Assembly: GCF_031453975.1 (NCBI RefSeq)
Contig: NZ_JAVDPW010000015.1
Coordinates: 91,929 to 155,928 of the forward strand
Reading direction: 5' to 3'
Length of the DNA: 64,000 bases
From: Inquilinus ginsengisoli_A
GTDB taxonomy: Bacteria; Pseudomonadota; Alphaproteobacteria; DSM-16000; Inquilinaceae
The position numbers were made by a program, and so were the translations under genes. Numbering within the stretch: position 1 is the stretch's first letter; every line of letters starts with the position of its first letter. Shown in pieces: positions 16,042-24,025 of the stretch. Below the pieces are notes generated by a model. It saw only the letters and a list, made by a program, of their open reading frames with translations. It searched no databases and was not told where the DNA came from.

Positions 16042-16533
16042 ATGAAATGGACCGGGCTCGTCTGCCTGGGCGTCGTGGCCCTGAGCCCCCTGGCCGGGTT
16101 CGCCCAGCCCTATGAGACGGCCGACGATGTCGGCGAGATCGTCAAGGACCCCGGGGGGCAATCCGTGACGCTGGCGATCAGCGGGCGCGACGGCGACAAG
16201 GATTCTGTCAGCTTCCGCTGCAGCTTGGCCGACCAGTCGGTCACCGTGGTGTTCGGCTTCGGTCGCAGCGACAGCGACGGCGACGACGTCGTGGCGCCCG
16301 TCGGATACCTCACCATCAACCAGAACCGCGAACGCATCACCCTGACCAAGGGTGATGCCCCCAACTCCGTCATCCTGCCCGCCCGGCAATCCGCGAAGCT
16401 GTTCGACTCGGCGAAGCTCGGCCGGCCCTTCCGGCTGGAGCGCTATGACGGGGCGGTCCAGGAATACCAGCTGGACGCCTTCGCCCAGGCCTTCGCCGAT
16501 CTCGACACCCAGTGCAAGGGCCCGGCGAACTGA
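16042..16533 (+). CDS. Secreted protein of unknown function
   Basis: A 163-residue protein with a signal peptide of about 22 residues (KWTGLVCLGVVALSPLAGFAQ) and two cysteines in the mature part (FRCSLAD and TQCKGP) that could form a disulfide. The mature sequence is mostly predicted beta, with a GKDSVSF-like stretch and an acidic DSDGDD loop. I do not recognise a family. ATG 16042 follows a GCGAGG site. It lies between the glutathione transferase and a convergent SDR; no functional link is evident. Confidence 0.65.
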   Translation: MKWTGLVCLGVVALSPLAGFAQPYETADDVGEIVKDPGGQSVTLAISGRDGDKDSVSFRCSLADQSVTVVFGFGRSDSDGDDVVAPVGYLTINQNRERITLTKGDAPNSVILPARQSAKLFDSAKLGRPFRLERYDGAVQEYQLDAFAQAFADLDTQCKGPAN

Positions 16534-16566
16534 TGGGTGGCGGCAGCCCTGCGGGGGCCGCCGGAC

Positions 16567-17430
16567 CTATGGCAGGTCGCCGCCGTCGACCCCCAGGACC
16601 TGCCCGTTGACATAGGATCCGCCGTCGCCGGCCAGGAACAGCACCACGGCGGCGACCTCCGCCGGCGTGCCGGTCCGCCGCATCGGGTAGGGGGCGACGA
16701 GCTGTTCCGTCGTCACCTTCCAGTCGCGCCGCACCCGCTCCAGCATCGGGCTTTCGATCGGCCCCGGGGCGATCGCGTTGATGCGGACGTCGCGGCCGTA
16801 TTCCTGCGCCGCGGCGCGGGTCATGTGGATGACCGCGGCCTTCGAGGCGCCATAAGCGAGGATGTTGGGGAACGCATGGCGGCCGCCGATCGAGGCCATG
16901 TTGATCATCACCCCCTTCGCCCGCGCCAGATGCGGCAGCTCGTACTTCATCGACAGGAACACGCCGCGCAGATTGGTCGCGATCTGGTCGTCGAAGCCGT
17001 CGATGCCGGTGTCGGCGATCGGGGCCGGCGGCAGGTCGATGCCGGCATTGTTGAAGGCGATGTCGAGCCGGCCGTGGCGTTCGACCACCGCCGCGACGAA
17101 GCGCTCCATCTGGGCGGCGTCGCGCACGTCGGACCGGAGATAGACGACCTCTCCGCCGGCGGCGCGGGCGGCGGCTTCGACCTGCTGCCCCAGCGCCTCG
17201 CGGCGGCCGTTGAAGGCCACCGCAGCGCCGGCTGCGGCGAGGGCCGCCACAGTGGCCGCGCCGATGCCCGAGGTGCCGCCGGTGACGATCGCGACCTTGC
17301 CGGTGAGAGCGCCCGGGGCCTGCGCCCCCGCCGGCACCGCGGCAAGCCCGCCCGCCGCGGCCATCGCGCCGAGCAGCAATCCGCGACGGGGCAGGGGGGT
17401 GGCTTCGCCATGCGTGCTGGTGTCGGTCAT
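16567..17430 (-). CDS. SDR family oxidoreductase with Tat-like signal
   Basis: A 287-residue SDR with an unusual N-terminal leader. Residues 13-38 (LPRRGLLLGAMAAAGGLAA...AGA) look like a twin-arginine signal, implying export to the periplasm. The enzyme body has TGGTSGIG at about 50-57, NNAG, and YGASK. ATG 17430 has a GGGAG site and is preferred to the 17556 start, which would cover the LysR intergenic region. Divergent from the LysR gene at 17535, which may control it. Exported SDRs with NAD(P) dependence are odd because free cofactor is scarce in the periplasm. Confidence 0.88.
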   Translation of the reverse strand: MTDTSTHGEATPLPRRGLLLGAMAAAGGLAAVPAGAQAPGALTGKVAIVTGGTSGIGAATVAALAAAGAAVAFNGRREALGQQVEAAARAAGGEVVYLRSDVRDAAQMERFVAAVVERHGRLDIAFNNAGIDLPPAPIADTGIDGFDDQIATNLRGVFLSMKYELPHLARAKGVMINMASIGGRHAFPNILAYGASKAAVIHMTRAAAQEYGRDVRINAIAPGPIESPMLERVRRDWKVTTEQLVAPYPMRRTGTPAEVAAVVLFLAGDGGSYVNGQVLGVDGGDLP

Positions 17431-17534
17431 GGTCGTCTCCCTTGTTGGAACATGACGAACATTACCGGGCGCAACTGCCTGCAAAAATTGGATGTGGCTT
17501 TCAGGATTTAAAAGGAAACCTTTATAATCGTGAG

Positions 17535-18446
17535 ATGGGCTCCACTGCCGATCCATTCTTCGGTCTCTCCACCTTCCTCGCCGTGGCGGAGGCGGAGGGC
17601 TTTACCGCGGCGGCGGCCCGGCTCGGCGTTTCTCCGGCCGCCGTGGGCCAGACGGTGAAGGCGCTGGAGGCCCGGCTCGGCGCGCCACTGTTCATCCGCA
17701 CCACCCGGCGCGTGCGCCTGACCGAGGCCGGCGCGGCGCTGCTGGCGCGGATCCGGCCGGCGGCGGCGGAGATCGCGACGGCGGTCGATGCGGTCGGCGC
17801 GGCGGGCCAGGAGCCCACCGGCCTTCTGCGTCTGACGGCGCCGCGCATGGCAGTGCCGCTGGTGATCGATCCGGTCGTCCCGGCCTTGCGGCGCGCCTGC
17901 CCCAAGCTGTCGGTCGAGGTCGCCGTCGAGGATGCGGCGGTGGATCTGCTCGAACGCGGCTTCGACGCCGGCATCCGCATCGGCGAGTACATCGAACGCG
18001 ACATGGTGGCGGTGCGCCTGACCCGCGACATCGCCTGGGCCCTCGTGGGCAGCCCTGCCTATCTGGCCGCGCATGGTCGGCCGGAGAGTCTCGAGGACCT
18101 CGCCCGCCACGACGCCATCCGCTACCGATTCCCGACCTCGGGCGCGATCTATCGCTGGGAGTTCGAGCGCGAAGGCCGCAGCGTCTCGGTCGATCCTCCC
18201 GGCGGCGTCATCGTCAATGACGGCGCGCTCCTGGTCTCCTTCGCCTGCGCCGGGCTCGGCCTCAGCTATGTCGCCGATATTGCGGTCGACGCCGAACTGC
18301 GCGCCGGCCTGCTCGAACGGGTGCTGGCTCCGCTTCTGCCGAAGGGGCCGGGGCTGTTCCTGTACTTCCCGCAGCGGGCCCAGGCGCAGCCCAAGCTGCG
18401 GGCGCTGATCGATGTCGCCAAACGGGTGCTGCGGCCGGTCCGCTAG
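17535..18446 (+). CDS. LysR family transcriptional regulator
   Basis: A 303-residue regulator with an N-terminal winged helix (about residues 10-68: FLAVAEAEGFTAAAARLGVSPAAV, then LEARLGAPLFIRTTRRVRLTEAG) and a periplasmic-binding-like effector domain to the end. It resembles the subgroup that often controls divergent oxidoreductases. ATG 17535 is 14 bases after an AAGGAAACC segment. It is divergent from the Tat-type SDR, whose gene is the probable target. Effector unknown. Confidence 0.92.
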   Translation: MGSTADPFFGLSTFLAVAEAEGFTAAAARLGVSPAAVGQTVKALEARLGAPLFIRTTRRVRLTEAGAALLARIRPAAAEIATAVDAVGAAGQEPTGLLRLTAPRMAVPLVIDPVVPALRRACPKLSVEVAVEDAAVDLLERGFDAGIRIGEYIERDMVAVRLTRDIAWALVGSPAYLAAHGRPESLEDLARHDAIRYRFPTSGAIYRWEFEREGRSVSVDPPGGVIVNDGALLVSFACAGLGLSYVADIAVDAELRAGLLERVLAPLLPKGPGLFLYFPQRAQAQPKLRALIDVAKRVLRPVR

Positions 18447-18465
18447 GCCCGGCCTTCAGCCGCCA

Positions 18466-20013
18466 TCACGGCGCCGCGCGCGTCAGCACGCCGAGGCCGA
18501 GGTCGTCGAGATCCTCGATCGTCACCTGGTCCGCGACCTGGTCCGGGCCGATCCGGAAGGTCACGGCGGCCAGGAGGTCCGGCGTCTCCGCGGACGGCGC
18601 ATAGACGAACAGGTCCCGGTCGAAATGCCGGAGCGGGAATTCGGCCTGCTGCCGCGGGCCGAGGGTGAGCCACAGGGTGCCCTGGCGCTCGACCACGGCG
18701 GCGGTGCCGAGATAGGCGTTGGCATAACGGCCGGCATAGGCCGCGGCGGGCAGGGCGGGGGATGGCGAGGCCGGCGGGGTGCCATAGCGTGCCTGGGACG
18801 CCGCCACCGCCGGGCCGAACAGCCCGTCAAAGATCCGGCCCCATTTCGCGGGCCAGTCCTGGGTCACCCGGCCATCGAAGACCTGGTCGAAGAAGCTGTC
18901 GGCGAGGCCTTCGGGCACGCCGGTCGGGAAGGCGTTGGCCAGGATCACGATGCCGATGCCGTCGTCCGGATACAGGCTGACCAGGGTGCGGGCGCCGACG
19001 CTAAAGGCACCGGCATGGTCCCATTGCAGGCCGTGGCGGCCATACTCAACGTTCCAGCCCAGGCCGTAGAAGGCGGCGGCGCCGGTGACCGGGTTGGCGC
19101 CGCGGGCCATCAGCGGCTGGTGGGTCTGGTCCAGCGCATCGCGGCGGATCAGGTCCTGGCCGGCATACCGCCCCCGGCCCAGTTCCAGCCGCAGCCACTG
19201 CGCCATGTCGCGCGCGGTCGAGCTGACGCCGCCGGCGGGGGATTGCGCATCCGGGTCGCGCGTCAGCTTGGCCTGCCAGTCGCCGCCGACGCGGACATGC
19301 AGCGCGGCGCGGTCCGGGCGGGACAGGAAATCGGCATGGCGCGAGCTGGTCGAGGCCATGCCCAGCGGGGCATAGACCAGCTGCTGCGCCGCGTCCTCCC
19401 AGGCCATCCCCGCCGCCTTCGCCGCCGCGACGGCGCCTTCGGTGATGCCGAAATTGCTGTAGGAATAGCCGGCGCGGAAGCTGCTGGCCGGCGCCACCTG
19501 GCGCAGCCGGTGCAGGATCTCGTCGCGGTCGTAGCCCAGCGCCTCCAGCTCGTTGCCGGCCTCGCCGGGCAGGCCGCTGCGATGGGCGAACAGGTCGCGG
19601 ATGGTCAGCTGCTGGGTCGGATAGGCCTCGGCCAGGGCGAAGCCCGGATCGATGTCGGCGATGCGGGTGTCCCAGGTGACGGTGCCGGCACTCACCAGCG
19701 CCGCCACCACGGTCGAGGCGATCGGCTTCGAGCAGGAGGCCAGCTGGAACACGGTGTCGGCATCGACGGCGGCCGGCTGCCCCGCCTCGCGCCGGCCGAA
19801 GCCCTTCAGGAACACCACCTCGTCGCGATAGACCACCGCGATCGACAGGCCGGGCACGTCGCCCCGGTCGACCGCCGCCTGCGCCTGCCGTTCCAGCAGC
19901 GGCAGCGCCGCCGTCACCGCCTCCGGCGTCACGGTGCCGGCACCTGCGCCGGCCGACGGTGCCAGGGTGACGGCCAGGGCCGCAGCGGACAGGAAACTGA
20001 GACGCATGGGCAT
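18466..20013 (-). CDS. Secreted beta-lactamase-family serine hydrolase
   Basis: A 515-residue protein with a signal peptide of about 25 residues and the class C beta-lactamase/DD-peptidase fold. The SxxK motif is Ser93-Lys96 (SCSK), the YxN motif lies in YSYSNFG, and HAGAFSVGA replaces the KTG box. A C-terminal lipocalin-like extension follows the catalytic domain (YAGRYANAYLG). ATG 20013 and ATG 20007 are both possible; 20013 is reported. Such proteins include esterases, D-peptidases and beta-lactamases; none can be chosen here. Convergent with the LysR gene with 19 bp between stops. Confidence 0.88.
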   Translation of the reverse strand: MPMRLSFLSAAALAVTLAPSAGAGAGTVTPEAVTAALPLLERQAQAAVDRGDVPGLSIAVVYRDEVVFLKGFGRREAGQPAAVDADTVFQLASCSKPIASTVVAALVSAGTVTWDTRIADIDPGFALAEAYPTQQLTIRDLFAHRSGLPGEAGNELEALGYDRDEILHRLRQVAPASSFRAGYSYSNFGITEGAVAAAKAAGMAWEDAAQQLVYAPLGMASTSSRHADFLSRPDRAALHVRVGGDWQAKLTRDPDAQSPAGGVSSTARDMAQWLRLELGRGRYAGQDLIRRDALDQTHQPLMARGANPVTGAAAFYGLGWNVEYGRHGLQWDHAGAFSVGARTLVSLYPDDGIGIVILANAFPTGVPEGLADSFFDQVFDGRVTQDWPAKWGRIFDGLFGPAVAASQARYGTPPASPSPALPAAAYAGRYANAYLGTAAVVERQGTLWLTLGPRQQAEFPLRHFDRDLFVYAPSAETPDLLAAVTFRIGPDQVADQVTIEDLDDLGLGVLTRAAP

Positions 20014-20134
20014 TCCTGGCCCCCCTTCATTGGACGGCGCCGTCGCGCTTCGCTGCATCATGCCCTGGAGAGAGGGCGGCGGACAGCGCCGGCTGCGCCT
20101 CTCCGCCGATTGGATGGCGACGGGCCGGTTCCGC

Positions 20135-22624
20135 TCAGGCGACCACTGTCCCCACCCGGCTGCGCCGGCCGTCGGGGGTGAAGGCGGCGACGCGGAAGCG
20201 GGCGCCGGGCGCGGCCGGGACCGGCCCCTCATAGAGCGGCGACTGCGGCGTCGGGTCGGCCTGGCCGGGCTCGTAGCGCAGGGCGAGGCCCGGCATCTCG
20301 GTGCTCAGCACCAGCGTGCCGTCGACCACGGCGCCGCCCACCGGCGGGACACGTGGGGCATAGCCCAGGGCGGACAGGCGCCAGAGCTCGCGCTGCCCCA
20401 GCCGGTTGGCGAAGTCCGACCATTCCGCATCCATCTGCCGGCGCCGCTCGGCCGGGTCCGCCACCGCGGCCCAGGCGGGGTCGCCGACCCAGGCGCGCTC
20501 GGCCACGGCCAGCACGCGGGGCAGGGCGAAATGGTCCAGCCGGTCGCGGCTGGTGATGTGCTCGCTCCACAGCGTGCCCTGCAGGCCGCGGATATGCTCC
20601 AGCCCGTTTGCCGTCGGCCGCAGCTTCGCGGCGAGCTGCTCCGGCGTCGCCAGCCGGCCCAGCGGGTCGCCCGCCGGCTCCAGGAACGGGTCGGTCGGGC
20701 AGAATTCGAAGGCGGCGCGGGTCGAGATGTAGCCGGCCCATTCCTGCCCCGGCTCGTCCGGGTGCTTGGCATGGGCGAGATCGAGATACAGCCGGTCGGC
20801 CGAGCACAGCACCACCGGCACCCCGGCATTGGCCAGGTGGAAGGCGCAGTCCTCGCGGCCGCGGCCCCAGATCGAATCCCAGACATAGATCAGGCAGTCG
20901 TCGCGGGCGAAGCCGGGGTCGACCACGATGTCCGGTCCCTGGCCGTGGTCCGGCCCCCGGCCGTGGCCGCGCAGCGCCGCCTCCTGCCACCCGGCCAGGC
21001 CCAGGCCGCGCTCGGCCAGGATAGCGCGCAGCCGGCGGAAGAAGTCGGTCTCCAGGGCGTGCAGGTCGGCCAGCCCGTGCTGGTCCATGTGGCGGCGGCA
21101 GGCGGGCGACCCGGCCCAGACGCCTGATGGCACCTCGTCGGCGCCGACATGGATGTGGGTCAGGGCGGCACCGGCCTCGGCATACATCGCGGCGATCGAA
21201 TCCACCACATGGGCGAAGAAGCGGTCGACCGAGGTCATCCCGACGCAGACGACATTGTCGACCCAGCCCTGGATCGAGCGGTAGTCGGACCGGTCGTCCG
21301 GGTCGGTCAGCAGGAATTCGCCCGCCGCCTCCGGCTGCCCCGCCGCGGCCAGCCGGTCGTGCCGCACCGCCATGGCCCGGATCGCGGCGCGGGCGTGGCC
21401 GGGCAGCTCGATCTCCGGGATCACGGCGATGTGCCGGTCGGTGGCGTGGCGCAGGATCGCCAGGAAATCGGCACGGCTGTAATGGCCGGTGCCCGGCGGC
21501 TCGGTCTCGGCGCCGGAGTTGAAGGACGGCTGCAGCCGGTCGGCCTCATCAGGGCTGTGGCCCCGGCGGGCGCCGATCTCGGTCAGCTCCGGCAGGCCCG
21601 GGATCTCCAGCCGCCAGCCCTCATCCTCGGTCAGGTGGAAATGCAGGGTGTTCAGCTTGTACAGCGCCATGACGTCGAGCAGCCGGATCACGGTCGCCGC
21701 GTCGTGGAAGTTGCGCCCGACATCGAGATGCAGGCCGCGATAGGGGAAGCGCGGCCGGTCGGTGACGGCCAGGTGCGGCAGCTCGACCGGCCCGCGGCTG
21801 CCGGGCGGCACCAGCTGCAGCAGGCTCTGCACCCCGCGCATCACCCCGGCCGGGCCACGGCCGGCGATGCGGATGCCGGCGGCGTCGATGACCAGGATGT
21901 GGGCCTCGTCGGTCGCCTCCGCCACCTCGGCAATCGGGCCCAGTTCCAGCCGGATCGCCGCGGGATCTGTGCCGGATGGAAGGGCCAGACCGGCCAGTTT
22001 TTCGAGGCCTGCCGCCAGCACCGCGGCCTCGCGCTCCAGCCCCGGCGCCGCGGCGATCGCGGCCGTGGGGTCGAGCCGGAACCGGCCCGTGCCGACCGTG
22101 CTGCGCCAGGGTTTCGGCGTCAGCGGCGCCAGCGCCGTCTCCGGCAGCGCCGCGACGCCCCGATGGGCGGCGAACAGCGTCGCCGGCGTCTCCGGCGGCA
22201 CCAAGTCCTCGGTGCCGCGGCTCCAGGCGGCGGGGTCGCGCGGCAGGGTCCGCCGCACCGTGCCGGTCCGCGGCGGCTGCTCCCGCCCATCCGCGCCGGT
22301 CACCACCAGGAAGCAGGTGGCGGGCAGGTGGGTCACCTGCGGCAGGGCGGATTCGCTGACCAGCCGGGCGTGCCAGCGCCGCTGCCCGGCGGCGCCCGCC
22401 GCGGGCCGCAGCCGCCGCAGGTCGCCGTTCAGCCGGTCCAGCGCCAGGTCGCCCTTGAGGCCGTCCGCCGCCAGCACGTGCCAGACATTGAAGTACAGCG
22501 CCCAGGTCGCGCCCGCCGGAATCGGGGTGTCGCCGAGGTCGAGCTGCAATTGGCTGACCGCCCGGCCGTCCGGCCGCCGCTCCAGCACCTGCCAGATCAA
22601 CAAGGGTGCGGTTGTGTCCGTCAT
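20135..22624 (-). CDS. Beta-N-acetylhexosaminidase (GH20)
   Basis: An 829-residue glycoside hydrolase that removes terminal GlcNAc/GalNAc by substrate-assisted catalysis. The catalytic pair Asp496-Glu497 lies in HIHVGADEVPSG; HFHLTEDEGWRLEIPGLPELTEIGARRGH and IPEIELPGHARA are the usual barrel motifs. An N-terminal CBM-like/chitobiase beta-domain (about 1-170) and a GH20b domain precede the barrel; a C-terminal chitobiase-type domain follows. No signal peptide is seen, so it probably splits imported chito-oligosaccharides in the cytoplasm. It is divergent from the ROK repressor, with a shared operator-like site between them. Confidence 0.93.
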   Translation of the reverse strand: MTDTTAPLLIWQVLERRPDGRAVSQLQLDLGDTPIPAGATWALYFNVWHVLAADGLKGDLALDRLNGDLRRLRPAAGAAGQRRWHARLVSESALPQVTHLPATCFLVVTGADGREQPPRTGTVRRTLPRDPAAWSRGTEDLVPPETPATLFAAHRGVAALPETALAPLTPKPWRSTVGTGRFRLDPTAAIAAAPGLEREAAVLAAGLEKLAGLALPSGTDPAAIRLELGPIAEVAEATDEAHILVIDAAGIRIAGRGPAGVMRGVQSLLQLVPPGSRGPVELPHLAVTDRPRFPYRGLHLDVGRNFHDAATVIRLLDVMALYKLNTLHFHLTEDEGWRLEIPGLPELTEIGARRGHSPDEADRLQPSFNSGAETEPPGTGHYSRADFLAILRHATDRHIAVIPEIELPGHARAAIRAMAVRHDRLAAAGQPEAAGEFLLTDPDDRSDYRSIQGWVDNVVCVGMTSVDRFFAHVVDSIAAMYAEAGAALTHIHVGADEVPSGVWAGSPACRRHMDQHGLADLHALETDFFRRLRAILAERGLGLAGWQEAALRGHGRGPDHGQGPDIVVDPGFARDDCLIYVWDSIWGRGREDCAFHLANAGVPVVLCSADRLYLDLAHAKHPDEPGQEWAGYISTRAAFEFCPTDPFLEPAGDPLGRLATPEQLAAKLRPTANGLEHIRGLQGTLWSEHITSRDRLDHFALPRVLAVAERAWVGDPAWAAVADPAERRRQMDAEWSDFANRLGQRELWRLSALGYAPRVPPVGGAVVDGTLVLSTEMPGLALRYEPGQADPTPQSPLYEGPVPAAPGARFRVAAFTPDGRRSRVGTVVA

Positions 22625-22665
22625 TCCAGGCCTCGTGTGAATCGGGCGCTTGTCAGATCCAGGCT

Positions 22666-22685
22666 ATTAAATCTAAATGATTTGA
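22666..22685. promoter_or_regulatory. Putative ROK repressor operator, copy 1
   Basis: ATTAAATCTAAATGATTTGA lies between the divergent hexosaminidase (start 22624) and ROK genes (start 22704), containing the inverted repeat AAATC-TAAAT-GATTT. It matches 15 of 20 positions with the site at 23970-23989 upstream of the binding-protein gene. Confidence 0.6.
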
Positions 22686-22703
22686 CAACTGTCGAGGCCA
22701 AAC

Positions 22704-23930
22704 ATGCAGGAGGCCGCCCTCGCGCGCCGTGCGGGCGCCAATCTGGAAGGGGCGAGCGCGCACAACCGGCGGGTGGTGTTCGACCTGCTGCGCCTGTCCG
22801 GGCCCCTGTCGCGGGCGGAGCTGGCGCGCCGCACCGGCCTGTCGTCGCAGACCGTCTCCAACATCATCGAGGATTTCGCCGCCGCCGGGCTGGTCGAGAC
22901 CGGCGCCCGGGTGGCCGGCGGCCGCGGCCAGCCGCCGACGCCCTACCGCATCCGCCCCAGCGGCGGCCATGCCATCGGCCTGCATCTCGACCACCACGAG
23001 GTCCGCGGCGTGGTGGTGGACCTGTCGGGTGCGCCGGTGGGCCGGGCCAAACGCTGGCTGCATGCCGGCGACCCCGCCACCCGGGTCTCGACCCTGGCCG
23101 ATCTGGCGGACGAGCTCGGCCGCGACCTGGCGGCGATCGATCCTGCGGCTCCGGGCCGCGTGCTCGGCATCGGCCTGGCCATGCCCGGGCCCTTCGGCCT
23201 GCCGCTGAAATCGGTGGCGGGGCGGCACGCCGACTGGATCGAATCGGCCGGCGACTACGTGCAGTCCCTGACCGAGCGCACCGGGCTGGTGGTCTCGCTC
23301 GAGAACGATGCCCGCATGGCGGCGATCGGCGAGCGCATGGCCGGCGCGGCGCGGGGGCTGGAGAATTTCGTCCAGCTGTTTATCGGCCAGGGCCTCGGCT
23401 GCGCCATCGTGGTCGAGGGCGAGGTGGTGCGCGGCGCCGCCCGCAACGCCGGCGAGATCGGCATGCTGCCGGCGGCGATGTTCGGCACCCCGCCGCCGGA
23501 CGACATGCCCTTCGCGACGCTGGAGGAGCTGGTGTCGCTGTGGGCCGTCGCCCGCCATCTCGGGCTCGACCCCGACATGGCCGACCTCCACGACCGGCTG
23601 GAGGGCATCCGCAAGGGCGAATCCCCCGCGCTGGCGGACTGGATCGCCATGGCCGCGGACCGGCTGCGCGTCGCCGTCCACCTGCTGGAGACCCTGTTCG
23701 ACCCCGAGACGATCCTGCTCGGCGGCCAGCTGTCGGAACCGTTCCTGGAGCGCATCGCGGCGGCGATGACGCCGCTGCTGCCGTCGCTCAGCCACCGACC
23801 GGGGCGGACCCGCCCGCGCCTGATCATCGGCACCGCCGGCCCCTGGGCCGTCGCCATCGGCGCCGCCACCGAGCCGATCGCCCGCACCTACGCCCCGCGC
23901 TTCCAGGCGCTGTTGAATCCAGTGGTCTAG
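22704..23930 (+). CDS. ROK family transcriptional repressor (NagC/Mlc-like)
   Basis: A 408-residue regulator. Residues 15-75 form a winged helix (HNRRVVFDLLRLSGPLSRAELARRTGLSSQTVSNII); the rest is the sugar-kinase-like ROK fold with GIGLAMPGP, ENDARMAAIGE and GQGLGCAIVVEGEVVRGAARNAGEIG. The zinc-binding CxCGxxGCxE segment normal in ROK proteins is absent; FGTPPPDDMPFATLEELVS occupies its place. It sits between the hexosaminidase and the ABC importer and is the expected sugar-sensing repressor of both, probably sensing an amino sugar. Confidence 0.9.
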   Translation: MQEAALARRAGANLEGASAHNRRVVFDLLRLSGPLSRAELARRTGLSSQTVSNIIEDFAAAGLVETGARVAGGRGQPPTPYRIRPSGGHAIGLHLDHHEVRGVVVDLSGAPVGRAKRWLHAGDPATRVSTLADLADELGRDLAAIDPAAPGRVLGIGLAMPGPFGLPLKSVAGRHADWIESAGDYVQSLTERTGLVVSLENDARMAAIGERMAGAARGLENFVQLFIGQGLGCAIVVEGEVVRGAARNAGEIGMLPAAMFGTPPPDDMPFATLEELVSLWAVARHLGLDPDMADLHDRLEGIRKGESPALADWIAMAADRLRVAVHLLETLFDPETILLGGQLSEPFLERIAAAMTPLLPSLSHRPGRTRPRLIIGTAGPWAVAIGAATEPIARTYAPRFQALLNPVV

Positions 23931-23969
23931 TCCACTTTGTGTTGACAAGCGGTTCGGGGCCGGGTCACG

Positions 23970-23989
23970 ATTAATTCGAAATGAATGAA
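23970..23989. promoter_or_regulatory. Putative ROK repressor operator, copy 2
   Basis: ATTAATTCGAAATGAATGAA, centred on the palindrome TTCGAA, lies 37-56 bases upstream of the binding-protein start at 24026 and resembles the 22666-22685 site (15 of 20 positions). It is an AT-rich patch in otherwise GC-rich sequence. Confidence 0.6.
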
Positions 23990-24025
23990 TAAAACGGTCG
24001 GTCCAACCATTTGCCGGGGGGCAAC

